DNA of 64,000 nt from Sulfurimonas marina (GTDB taxonomy: Bacteria > Campylobacterota > Campylobacteria > Campylobacterales > Sulfurimonadaceae): contig NZ_CP041165.1 of NCBI RefSeq assembly GCF_014905095.1, forward strand, positions 868,001 through 932,000, in the 5' to 3' direction. The notes under the pieces are model-generated. The model was not told the origin of the DNA. It saw only the letters and a program-made list of their open reading frames with translations, and searched no databases. This document shows positions 1 to 6,752 of the stretch, piece after piece (positions within the stretch are counted from its first letter, which is position 1; every line of letters begins with the position of its first letter). Both the position numbers and the translations under genes were made by a program.

Positions 1-102
1 AGTAGGACTGTAGCCAGCTTGTAACGCTGATTTTTTGGCATTACGTGTGACTACATATACTTCTACAAAATCTTGTTGCATTTTCGTAAGTGCTTTATTC
101 AT
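1..102 (-). CDS. Phage terminase small subunit, N-terminal fragment (runs off window)
   Basis: Reading leftward from an ATG at 102-100, an open frame of 34 codons runs without a stop to base 1. The peptide starts MNKALTKMQQDFVEVY and contains NAKKSALQAGYS. This matches the N-terminal pattern of terminase small subunits (Terminase_2 type), where a KQ.FV.EY stretch is followed by a helix ending in A..AGYS. The small subunit recognises phage or satellite DNA (cos or pac) and starts packaging. A purine-rich GAGAGTAGGA precedes the ATG. It is the last visible gene of the leftward mobile-element operon. Only the DNA-binding N-terminus can be seen, so completeness and the presence of a large subunit are unknown. 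Confidence 0.7.
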   Translation of the reverse strand, partial: MNKALTKMQQDFVEVYVVTRNAKKSALQAGYSPT

Positions 103-120
103 AGTCCTACTCTCAACCTA

Positions 121-645
121 CTAGTTTCCTAGTAACTTGTGATAAATTTCTACTTTTTTATCAATAAGGCTTTGGAGTTCAGTGAGTTTAGTTTGTGTAA
201 TAAAAATATCCTCTTTAGGATTGTCTAGCTCGCTTTGATTAAGTTTACGGGGAAATATGTTTCCATCAATGATTATGCTACCTGATGGTTCTAAATTATT
301 TAGTTTTTCAATCATACTATTCCCGTTAAGATGTTTATTCTGAATACTGATAGGAATATCAATATTATGTTCTTGAAGTAAAGCTTCCAATTGAGGTAGG
401 AACTTAGTCCATTTATTCTTAGCAGTTTTATACGCTTTTAAAGATTTATTTACCCTCTCTTGTTTTTGTTTCAATCGAGATATCTGTTTCTCTAGTATAA
501 ATACTAAATCTTTGTGAGCTTCGTAGAGTGTTTCAATATCTACTTTATTATATTTTTCTTGTATCTGCTGTCTAGTATTCGCTTCAATGGCTTCCATAGC
601 ATTCTGCGCTCTATGTTCAATAAAACTATAATCTAGTTCATACAT
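121..645 (-). CDS. Hypothetical coiled-coil protein of the mobile element
   Basis: A 174-residue protein starting at an ATG with AGGAG seven bases upstream. The middle (about residues 45-80) is charged and helical (ISRLKQKQERVNKSLKAYK) and looks like a coiled coil; a second helical stretch ends the protein. There are no cysteines, membrane segments or catalytic motifs. It lies 18 bp before the terminase small subunit start and is probably cotranscribed with it. That position suggests a packaging, morphogenesis or regulatory role, but I do not recognise the family. Confidence 0.6.
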   Translation of the reverse strand: MYELDYSFIEHRAQNAMEAIEANTRQQIQEKYNKVDIETLYEAHKDLVFILEKQISRLKQKQERVNKSLKAYKTAKNKWTKFLPQLEALLQEHNIDIPISIQNKHLNGNSMIEKLNNLEPSGSIIIDGNIFPRKLNQSELDNPKEDIFITQTKLTELQSLIDKKVEIYHKLLGN

Positions 646-698
646 TTTTGTCTCCTAAGTCTTTTTAAGTTGTAGATGAATATTGATTTTTAGTTTAG

Positions 699-1085
699 TT
701 ATTCATGCAGTACCTCCTGAATAGTTTTTACCTCTATTATTACTTCTTCAAGCTCTAAAGAGAGCATTGGAATTGCTCTTAGTTCACAACTTTCATAGTA
801 GATAGGTTCTAAATCTAAATAAATGATGGGTATTGCACATTCAAGGTCTTTTATGTCAATCGGTTCTAATTCTTCATTAATTACTTTTGGATTGTAATCT
901 ACGGGAATAAAGCTATCAATATTTCTCTTTTTAACTTTCAAAAAAAACCTCCTTTTTTGTTGTCTATTTTTGTCTATGCAAGCAACATCAAAACACTTTG
1001 AAACTTCGTGCTTACCGATTGATTCGTTGGATTTATTTTCAATAGACATTTTGGTCTCGATAGACAATCCAATAGACAATTTCAT
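699..1085 (-). CDS. Hypothetical element protein with internal ~20-residue repeat
   Basis: A 128-residue protein whose ATG directly follows the TAA of the upstream HTH gene, suggesting translational coupling. The C-terminal half holds two similar acidic/hydrophobic units, around IDIKDLECAIPIIYLDLE and YESCELRAIPMLSLELE. The N-terminus repeats a LSI/MSIE pattern because the DNA there carries repeated TGTCTAT sequences. Met13 (about 1049) is an alternative start, and the first codons may be dictated by DNA repeats rather than by protein function. Family not recognised. Confidence 0.5.
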   Translation of the reverse strand: MKLSIGLSIETKMSIENKSNESIGKHEVSKCFDVACIDKNRQQKRRFFLKVKKRNIDSFIPVDYNPKVINEELEPIDIKDLECAIPIIYLDLEPIYYESCELRAIPMLSLELEEVIIEVKTIQEVLHE

Positions 1086-1366
1086 TTATTGATCTTCGTC
1101 TTTCTCTTTTATAGTCATCATCACCTCTACATCTTTCTTGCAGACATATATTTTTCCCCTTGAGACTGGACGAATTGATGAAAGTTTACGTTCTCTGACT
1201 AATTGTCTTATCCTCTCTTGGGATAAGTTGGTTATTCTGCTTGCAACATAAGTGTCTATAAACTCTTTATTCTTTATGATTAACATGACTTAACTCCTAG
1301 TCTTATATTTTTCCGTGAAGTAAATTTTTGATTAAAATGTATCATTACTTGCCTTGATGTCTATTC
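955..1366. repeat. Cluster of seven TGTCTAT repeats (candidate iterons or operators)
   Basis: TGTCTAT occurs at 961-967, 971-977, 1253-1259 and 1358-1364, and its complement ATAGACA at 1042-1048, 1060-1066 and 1072-1078. Seven copies of a 7-mer in about 400 bp is far above chance (roughly 0.05 expected at equal base frequencies). The cluster begins just downstream of the replication-initiator-like gene and runs through the small HTH gene into the next gene. It includes the AT-rich gap 1287-1392. In staphylococcal pathogenicity islands the origin sits directly 3' of rep and is built of iterons around AT-rich DNA. An origin is therefore a reasonable inference; an operator array for the HTH protein is the alternative. 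Confidence 0.5.
1086..1286 (-). CDS. Small helix-turn-helix DNA-binding protein (excisionase/MerR-like)
   Basis: A 66-residue protein with TAGGAGT upstream of its ATG. It has the winged-HTH layout of the HTH_17/excisionase group: a first helix with YVASRITNLSQERIRQLV, then the wing KLSSIRPVSRGKIYVCKKDVE that normally reads basic-G-R-x-Y/W-x-I/V-x-x-x-D/E-V. Such proteins bind short repeats as recombination directionality factors or transcriptional regulators. It lies within the TGTCTAT repeat cluster, which may be its target. The next gene starts immediately after its stop codon. Confidence 0.65.
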   Translation of the reverse strand: MLIIKNKEFIDTYVASRITNLSQERIRQLVRERKLSSIRPVSRGKIYVCKKDVEVMMTIKEKDEDQ

Positions 1367-1392
1367 GTTTGTTATTAGCTAAATTAAATGAG

Positions 1393-2061
1393 TTAAACTT
1401 GAATATTTTGTAATTTTGGAATCTTGTTTTCGTGGAATCTATCTTGAAGAAGAGCCCATAATTCTAAAGCTTCATCTTTCTCTAAAAATTTTCCAGATGT
1501 AGTATTTAAGAGCAAACCATTTTTGATTTTGAAAACAGTTCCCATCTTATAGGTACTATTAGACAAGGGTAGTTGTATCACTCCTACATCATGACCGTTA
1601 AAACCATTTTGAAATTCATTGATAAATATATCTTTAAAAACATCAAAAGGAAGTCTTTTTATAGTAGAGTTAGTATTACTTCTTTTAGTCTTGATTGTAT
1701 TAGTATTACTAAGTATTGGATTTTCCGTTACGGTTTTTCCACATTGGATTTCCCGTATTGGATTTTCCGTTACGGTTTTTCCATCACGGTTTGGATGTAT
1801 TTTATATATATATTCAAACTGTCCTTTATCGTTACGTTTTTCTTCTTTAGTCACATAACCAACATCAATAAGCTCTTGAATTCCACTTCTTACTGCATCT
1901 CGTTTGTCTGATGTGTGTTTTAATATGTCATTGATATAGAACTTCCATGTCTTAGGTTTTGATTTCATATACATAAGAATACCTTTCGCTTTAAAACTAA
2001 TCTTGGGATAATTAACGATAGAATTTTCAATTTGTGTAAAGCCATCATTTCGTTTACTCAT
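1393..2061 (-). CDS. Replication initiator-like protein (winged-helix, phage O/DnaD-like)
   Basis: A 222-residue protein with a strong GGAGG five bases before its ATG. The N-terminal ~95 residues (FTQIENSIVNYPKISFKAKG, then KPKTWKFYINDI and RDAVRSGIQELIDVGYV) have the winged-helix layout of phage replication/replisome-organiser proteins. A low-complexity linker follows with a repeated TVTENPI motif, then a C-terminal domain of about 85 residues. In lambda O and related proteins the origin lies inside the gene at a repeat-rich linker; the DNA repeats here sit in the same place. There is no helicase or primase domain. Function as initiator is inferred from fold and context. Confidence 0.6.
   Translation of the reverse strand: MSKRNDGFTQIENSIVNYPKISFKAKGILMYMKSKPKTWKFYINDILKHTSDKRDAVRSGIQELIDVGYVTKEEKRNDKGQFEYIYKIHPNRDGKTVTENPIREIQCGKTVTENPILSNTNTIKTKRSNTNSTIKRLPFDVFKDIFINEFQNGFNGHDVGVIQLPLSNSTYKMGTVFKIKNGLLLNTTSGKFLEKDEALELWALLQDRFHENKIPKLQNIQV
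1715..1783. repeat. Iteron-like direct repeats inside the replication gene
   Basis: A 27-bp stretch at 1715-1741 is repeated exactly at 1757-1783 (42-bp period). A shorter degenerate copy (ATTGGATTTCCCGT) lies between them, and a further partial match follows. In protein terms this gives the repeated TVTENPI linker. The arrangement resembles the intragenic origin iterons of lambdoid phages. The repeats could also be a simple linker expansion. Confidence 0.6.
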
Positions 2062-2070
2062 AAAACCTCC

Positions 2071-2154
2071 AGTTTTTACAAAAAAAAGGTGAGTTTTTAT
2101 AAAAAGTAGAAAATATTTGTATAAAAACTACTTTAGTCTTTGTGTAAAAAAACT
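2071..2154. promoter_or_regulatory. Four AT-rich operator-like repeats upstream of the replication gene
   Basis: Related sequences occur as AGTTTTTACAAA (2071-2082), AGTTTTTATAAA (2092-2103) and, inverted, TTTGTATAAAAACT (2117-2130) and TTTGTGTAAAAAAACT (2139-2154). Two point one way and two the other, symmetrically placed in the AT-rich leader of the leftward replication gene. This looks like a binding array for a regulator such as the adjacent HTH protein, or an easily melted origin element. Confidence 0.45.
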
Positions 2155-2199
2155 GTAAATACATGCTTAGTGACTATTAGATACTTAGAGTATATATCT

Positions 2200-2490
2200 C
2201 TAGCAATCTGCTAGATAATGTGCTATTTCTTTAATATCAAATACAATTTTACCCATGACAGTTTTTGATTTTATAGCACCAGTTTTTCGTATTCGATCTA
2301 TGGTCGCTTCACTAATAGCTAATTCTTTTGCTGTTTCTGTTTTTGTTAAAACTCCTCTTTCATAACGATCTAATAATAAAATAGTGAAATATTCTTCATC
2401 AGATTTTGTAGGATTTTCTACTAAATAGGTTGCAAGGCTTTTATACTTATCGAGCTGTTTCTGACGTGCTCTTATATTATCAGTTATCAT
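2200..2490 (-). CDS. AlpA/excisionase-like helix-turn-helix regulator
   Basis: A 96-residue protein with AGGAGT before its ATG. The C-terminal half (LTKTETAKELAISEATIDRI, then a wing with KTVMGKIVFDIKEIAHYL) is a classic HTH_17/AlpA-type DNA-binding domain. The N-terminal ~45 residues are helical and charged. AlpA-like proteins activate excision and replication genes in cryptic prophages and Gram-negative phage satellites. It stands between the integrase pair and the replication gene, which is the usual place for such a control gene. Confidence 0.65.
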   Translation of the reverse strand: MITDNIRARQKQLDKYKSLATYLVENPTKSDEEYFTILLLDRYERGVLTKTETAKELAISEATIDRIRKTGAIKSKTVMGKIVFDIKEIAHYLADC

Positions 2491-2516
2491 AAATTACTCC
2501 TAAATAATGATTGAAT

Positions 2517-2647
2517 GTTCTTTTGATATCTGAGTGAGACTTGATAGATAGACGAGGGTCAAAATATCTACTGAGGAGCTTAACAATTGGTTTGATTTTC
2601 AGAGGAATAAATAAATATCAAGCCTCAGTCAGATATCAAGAAAGAAC
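2517..2647. repeat. Long imperfect inverted repeat between integrase operon and regulator
   Basis: The arm at 2517-2545 (starts GTTCTTTTGATATCTGA) pairs with the arm at 2617-2647 (ends TCAGATATCAAGAAAGAAC). About 27 of 29-31 positions are complementary across a 71-base loop. The repeat fills the only sizeable non-coding gap of the element, downstream of the integrase/unknown pair and upstream of the AlpA-like gene. It could be a transcription stop for the integrase transcript, a structured RNA leader, or paired binding sites for a recombination or replication protein. Confidence 0.6.
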
Positions 2648-2742
2648 TTTTTCAAATTTATAATTTTGTATAAATTGAGCAAATTATATGAAGATTGTTA
2701 GTATTTGTCACGCTTAGAACCTGAGAAAACTCAGGTTGATGT

Positions 2743-3522
2743 TTACTGGGAAGAGAGTTCTGAAATAATATCCTGCATAAATGAATTATAACCATTGAGT
2801 TGTAGTGGCATAGCTTTATCTTTTAAATATTCTTTCGCTTCATCATAAGAATCAATAAGATCAAATATTTCTTTTTTTGTTTTTTCATCGTTAGGTATTT
2901 TCTCTTTCAAGCCATTAAATATGGAACTGTGTGTGATTAAAACTGTACCTTTTTTAGCAGATATGAAAGTAATGTCATTATCTAGTTTTGCAACGATCAT
3001 TTCCATATAAAATTGTATATCGAGAAAGAATGGAAAATGTACAAGACGGTTTTGTAATTCATCCGCAAGTTTAAGTGTTTGAACAGCAAAACTTTGTGAG
3101 CCATTAGCAATGATCTTTTCTATTTCCTCTCTGCTTTTGATTGGCTTATTGATTTCATCATAGTAATCTGACATAGGAAAGGGGATATTATTACTTGTAA
3201 GAAGTTCCATATACTCTTTATACATGTCATATCTTCTAAAGCCTCTAGAAATAATAAGCTGTGATAGAAGATGTTTTGCTTCCAAAATATAAGGTATATA
3301 ATCATCCATTTCTTGTTCATTTAGTATATTCATAAACTGAATCACTCTTTTTTTAAAGTATTTATTTGGTTCAAAGAGTGCAAAATTGATTTTCATTTCA
3401 TTTTTGAATTGTATTTCACGAGGTAGTTTTATATCTATAGTTTCAAGAATTTCTTCTACTTCAAACCAAAGATTGTATTTGTCTAGTATTGCTTCATATT
3501 TTGCTTCATAATCAAAGTGCAT
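2743..3522 (-). CDS. Unknown 259-residue protein overlapping the integrase gene
   Basis: The ATG lies inside the end of the integrase gene (11-bp overlap) with AGAGGT upstream, so the two are almost certainly translated from one message. The protein is soluble, acidic and probably mostly helical, with no signal peptide or membrane segment. I see no nuclease, kinase or HTH motif. Near the middle is a KSREEIEKIIANGSQ stretch, and a short possible beta region reads ITFISAKKGTVLITHSS. Coupling to the integrase suggests a role in integration or excision, or an accessory (for example defence) cargo gene. Family not recognised. Confidence 0.6.
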   Translation of the reverse strand: MHFDYEAKYEAILDKYNLWFEVEEILETIDIKLPREIQFKNEMKINFALFEPNKYFKKRVIQFMNILNEQEMDDYIPYILEAKHLLSQLIISRGFRRYDMYKEYMELLTSNNIPFPMSDYYDEINKPIKSREEIEKIIANGSQSFAVQTLKLADELQNRLVHFPFFLDIQFYMEMIVAKLDNDITFISAKKGTVLITHSSIFNGLKEKIPNDEKTKKEIFDLIDSYDEAKEYLKDKAMPLQLNGYNSFMQDIISELSSQ

Positions 3523-4747
3523 CAGTAACCTCTTGCATATCAGCTTTTACATTGAGGTATTTCATCGTTGTTGCTACATCTGTATGATTTAAAAACTCTT
3601 TTGCATGGACTAAACCGTATTTACGATAAACCTTTGTTCCCGCTGTACGTCTGAGTGTATAAACTGTAACTCTAAACATACGATCGTAGGCATCTATACC
3701 TTTATTAAATATAGGGTCTAAGATTTTTTGAATGGCTCTCCTATATCCTGAATAATTAGCAGGTTTATTTTTAGCTTCCTCTTTCATTTTAAGAGTTGTA
3801 GCTCTAATATACATTTGAATTGGATAGAAAATAAAATTACTATAGTTTAAATTATGTTTATTGATCCATTTGTTTAATAAGTCTAATAACTCATCAGGAA
3901 TAGGAGCTTCATAGCTTTTTCCTTTTTTCATGGCTTTAATTTTTATACGTTTTGTATTGAAATTAATGTCTTTTACTTTTATGTCTATTACACCAGCAGG
4001 ACGTGCACCAGTAAAGTAGCAAGTTTTTAAGAAAAGGAATAGTCTGTCATTAATTTTAAATTCATCAAGGTTCCATAGTTTTTCTAGTTCATCATCTGTA
4101 AGAACTCTACCAGGTTCATTATCTTCAATTTGATTGACAATTTTATTAACTACGACGGGATTATTGTCAATATATTTTTCTTCAATCATCCAGTTAAAAG
4201 CAGCTCTCATATACTGAAATATGTTTCTGATATAGCTAGGACTAAGAGTATATTCTTCTTCGATCCTTGTTTGTTTACCACCTTCAGTTTTTATGATTTT
4301 TGGACGGGTACTTATTTTTTTCTCTAAATGTTCTTTAAAGGTTATCAAGTCAGTTCGTTGAATTTTAGAAAGCTTCTTGTTTCCTAGCATAGGTTTAATA
4401 TGTAGATTGTACATACCAAGGTCATTATTATGATTTTTATTTGTACGTTGAGCATGAAAGAGTGCCATAGCATCATCAAGGCTTATAGAGTTTTGTCTAA
4501 TTCGATTTTCAAGTTCTATATCATTCTTGGAAATACGTTTTTTTATCTTTGAAACTTCAGCTTTTTTAGCTTGTAAAATTGCTAAAGCTTCATCTTTATC
4601 TTTAGCATTCGTTTTTATTTTTGTTGGTTTCCCATCAGCTCCACGATATTGTATATAATATGCTACAGTACGTTTGTCCTTATCGCTATCACGATAATAC
4701 TCATAGAGACCTTTATACTTTTTAGCTTTCATTGATCTCATTCCCAT
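3512..4747 (-). CDS. Tyrosine recombinase / integrase
   Basis: A 411-residue phage-type integrase that catalyses site-specific recombination at the element's attachment site. An N-terminal Arm-binding-like region (SMKAKKYKGLYEYYRDSDKDKR) precedes a SAM-like core-binding domain (about residues 90-195). The catalytic domain follows, with Arg in TGARPAGVIDI, a beta-hairpin Lys in MKKGKSYEAPIP, box II YTLRRTAGTKVY, the box III His in LNHTDVATTMKYLN and the nucleophile Tyr in the same motif. Box II has Tyr where His is usual. GAGGAG precedes the start, with Met3 and Met6 as alternatives. It reads inward from the likely attachment site 170 bp away, as expected for an element border. Confidence 0.93.
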   Translation of the reverse strand: MGMRSMKAKKYKGLYEYYRDSDKDKRTVAYYIQYRGADGKPTKIKTNAKDKDEALAILQAKKAEVSKIKKRISKNDIELENRIRQNSISLDDAMALFHAQRTNKNHNNDLGMYNLHIKPMLGNKKLSKIQRTDLITFKEHLEKKISTRPKIIKTEGGKQTRIEEEYTLSPSYIRNIFQYMRAAFNWMIEEKYIDNNPVVVNKIVNQIEDNEPGRVLTDDELEKLWNLDEFKINDRLFLFLKTCYFTGARPAGVIDIKVKDINFNTKRIKIKAMKKGKSYEAPIPDELLDLLNKWINKHNLNYSNFIFYPIQMYIRATTLKMKEEAKNKPANYSGYRRAIQKILDPIFNKGIDAYDRMFRVTVYTLRRTAGTKVYRKYGLVHAKEFLNHTDVATTMKYLNVKADMQEVTDAL

Positions 4748-5080
4748 GATTAACTCCTCAACTATTTATACTTCTTTTTTATACAATATTAACGAGAATT
4801 GTAGAAAATTGCAAAAATGTATAAAGAATTGACTAAAATAGAAAAGGCTTTAAAATGTCTTGTTTATGGGATTTGTGTAAATATGAAAAGAATAGAAAAA
4901 GATAGTTACTTAGGCTTCGAGTCACGGCGAACCCACCACTTTTAATTCCCAATATCCAAACTTTCTTATCAATTATAAACTCTTTGAAATTGCTTGATTA
5001 TCTTACTATTATTAAATAAAATTGTTTTATACATATTTTACACTGCAACACTATACTTCGATTTAAAAAAAGTAAGTATT
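4748..5080. other. Intergenic junction between mobile element and chromosome
   Basis: This 333-bp stretch separates the integrase from the YeeE-like gene. It holds the leftward integrase leader (a possible minus-strand -10 TATAAA at 4765-4770), AT-rich DNA and the tRNA-end remnant at 4916-4938. The remainder up to the transporter start looks like chromosomal leader. I saw no further gene. Confidence 0.5.
4916..4938 (+). other. Putative attachment site: 3' end remnant of a tRNA gene
   Basis: The segment begins TTCGAGTCACGGCG and ends AACCCACCA. It reads as a tRNA T-loop (TTCGAGT), 3' T-stem (CACGG), 3' acceptor strand (CGAACCC), discriminator A and CCA. The expected 5' T-stem (CCGTG) and tRNA body are absent upstream, so this is not a gene but the duplicated 3' segment left when an element enters a tRNA. 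The intact tRNA (acceptor 5' strand GGGTTCG) should lie at the far left end of the element, on the plus strand outside this window. Identity of the tRNA not determined. Confidence 0.5.
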
Positions 5081-6139
5081 ATGGAAAATTATATAGAAGA
5101 TTTAACTATTATTAATCTATGTGCATTTGCACTAGGCTTAATGTATGGATTAGTGGCTCAATACACTCAATTTTGTTTTAGTGGTGCGATCAAAGATTAT
5201 ATACAAATAAAATCTACAAGAAGAGCTAGTTCTATTTTAGTTGCAATCATTACGGCAATAATCTTATCTCAATCAATGTCTATGTTTTTTCAAATTGACT
5301 TTTCTAGTACTATATATTTTAAAGATGAGATCAATTATGTTGCCATCATAATCGGAGGCATCATATTTGGAACAGGTATGATGTTAGCTGATGGATGTAG
5401 TAGCAGACAACTGATCAAACTCTCTCAAGGCAATATCTACTCTTTAGTAACGATCTTGTTTATTGCTATCTTTGCTTATATAACATCAAAAGGATTGTTT
5501 TCATACTTTACAAACTTACTTACTCACAATGAATTGCTAGTAAAACTATCATCATATTTGCCTAATATGCAATTGCCTGTACTATTAGTTATTCCAGTTT
5601 TGTTATTTGTATTATGGAAAATAGTACCAAACATAAAAAGCCTACTATTATGTTTAGATGGTGTAATTATTGGGATATTAGTCAGTTTAGCATGGGTAGT
5701 GACAGGAGCAATCAACATAGACGAATTTGCAATATCAACTCTTGAAGGGTTGAGTTTTGTATATCCATCTGGAAAAGCTCTTGAATATCTTATGTTTTTT
5801 AGTGGAAGTACATTGTCATTTGGTGTTAGTGTAATATTTGGTCTATTGTCAGGTGGAACTATTATGGCTTTTTTCAATAAAAAATATAGAGTAGTAAATT
5901 GTGCGTCAAATGATAAAGAGAATAAATTAAAAAACTCAATTATTGGTGGTAGTATGATGGGTGTTGGCGGCATCTTGACTTTAGGGTGTACAGTCGGTCA
6001 AGGACTTACAGGGGTATCAACTCTTGCTTTTGCTTCATTTATTGCTATTATCTCTATCTTCTTATCAGCTTACTTTACTGCTATATATCTGCATAAAAGA
6101 GATGCTTTACCTAGTTGTTATCTTTTTGAATGGAATTAA
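5081..6139 (+). CDS. YeeE/YedE-family sulfur-compound transporter
   Basis: A 352-residue polytopic inner-membrane protein of the YeeE/YedE (DUF395) family, whose characterised members import thiosulfate. Family cysteines are visible in YTQFCFSGAIKD, GTGMMLADGCSS and TLGCTVGQGLTG; the latter two mirror each other in the two pseudo-repeats and form the sulfur relay in known structures. About nine hydrophobic segments are evident. I chose the ATG at 5081; the frame extends to a TTG at 4994 but adds a low-complexity stretch with no convincing ribosome site. Substrate is inferred: a thiosulfate or related sulfur source fits a sulfur-metabolising organism. It is the first gene outside the mobile element. 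Confidence 0.82.
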   Translation: MENYIEDLTIINLCAFALGLMYGLVAQYTQFCFSGAIKDYIQIKSTRRASSILVAIITAIILSQSMSMFFQIDFSSTIYFKDEINYVAIIIGGIIFGTGMMLADGCSSRQLIKLSQGNIYSLVTILFIAIFAYITSKGLFSYFTNLLTHNELLVKLSSYLPNMQLPVLLVIPVLLFVLWKIVPNIKSLLLCLDGVIIGILVSLAWVVTGAINIDEFAISTLEGLSFVYPSGKALEYLMFFSGSTLSFGVSVIFGLLSGGTIMAFFNKKYRVVNCASNDKENKLKNSIIGGSMMGVGGILTLGCTVGQGLTGVSTLAFASFIAIISIFLSAYFTAIYLHKRDALPSCYLFEWN

Positions 6140-6244
6140 AAATAAAGTATCTTTCATTAAGTAAAATAATTTAAACTAATATAATGTGCTTACTTTTATT
6201 TAAGTCCCAAAGAACTAAAATTGATTCTTTTCAAGGGGGTTATT

Positions 6245-6709
6245 ATGAAAAAAATCTTTGTAGTTATCTTGTCGTTGAGTATGTTTTCAACACTTCTATT
6301 AGCTGTCGGTCCGGGTAACGGGACAGAGTCTAAATATATCGGTAAACAAATCGGTAAATGTTATGTTGATAAAATAACTGTTAAATATAAACTGGACAGT
6401 TTAATGGGTGAAGCGATAGTAAACGGTGCCTATAAAGCTACGGGAAGCGATAGTGACTGTAAATTACCTTACTCTACGGTTGTTTGGTTAAAAGTAAAAA
6501 ATAACAGTGGTGGATACGGCTATGTAAAACTTGCACCTACTTCACCAAAAACTAATGGCAGATATGGTTACAACGTTTCTGGTTCTCCTAGTTGGAATGA
6601 TCTTATCTGCGGTTATTCAGGTACAAGAAAAACAAGTTGTTTAGATTCTAGTAGTGCAAAAAATATTTGGAAAACAGGATATGTTTCCGATTTTGTAGTA
6701 CAGTGGTAA
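6245..6709 (+). CDS. Secreted cysteine-containing protein of unknown function
   Basis: A 154-residue protein with a signal peptide (MKKIFVVILSLSMFSTLLLA) and an ideal AAGGGGG before the ATG at 6245; an upstream in-frame start at 6221 is less likely. The mature part is rich in Gly, Ser, Tyr and Lys with four Cys, in GKCYVD, SDCKLP, LICGYS and TSCLDS. These could form two disulfides in a small beta-rich fold. Acidic or catalytic motifs were not seen. It stands alone between the transporter and the signalling cluster, with a hairpin after its stop. Periplasmic or extracellular location is likely; function unknown. Confidence 0.65.
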   Translation: MKKIFVVILSLSMFSTLLLAVGPGNGTESKYIGKQIGKCYVDKITVKYKLDSLMGEAIVNGAYKATGSDSDCKLPYSTVVWLKVKNNSGGYGYVKLAPTSPKTNGRYGYNVSGSPSWNDLICGYSGTRKTSCLDSSSAKNIWKTGYVSDFVVQW

Positions 6710-6721
6710 AAAAATATTTGA

Positions 6722-6752
6722 ACATATAGATATCTAATGTATATCTATATGT
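6722..6752 (+). terminator. Hairpin after secreted-protein gene, possible terminator
   Basis: ACATATAGATAT (6722-6733) pairs perfectly with ATATCTATATGT (6741-6752) around a 7-base loop, 12 bases after the stop codon. The following CTCTCTCCTC is pyrimidine-rich but not a clean T tract, so termination is plausible rather than certain. Confidence 0.5.

Noticed and set aside
1573..1911. Plus-strand open frames of 112 and 79 codons across the replication gene
   Set aside because: They are antisense shadows; their repetitive peptides come from the DNA repeats in the rep-like gene, which has a strong ribosome site and a recognisable winged-helix domain.
4860..4938. A complete tRNA gene at the element border
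   Set aside because: Only the T-loop and 3' half fit; no D-arm, anticodon arm or matching 5' T-stem precedes it.
4994..5080. TTG start for the YeeE-like gene
   Set aside because: It adds a low-complexity hydrophobic stretch without a clear ribosome site; the ATG at 5081 opens where the family fold begins.
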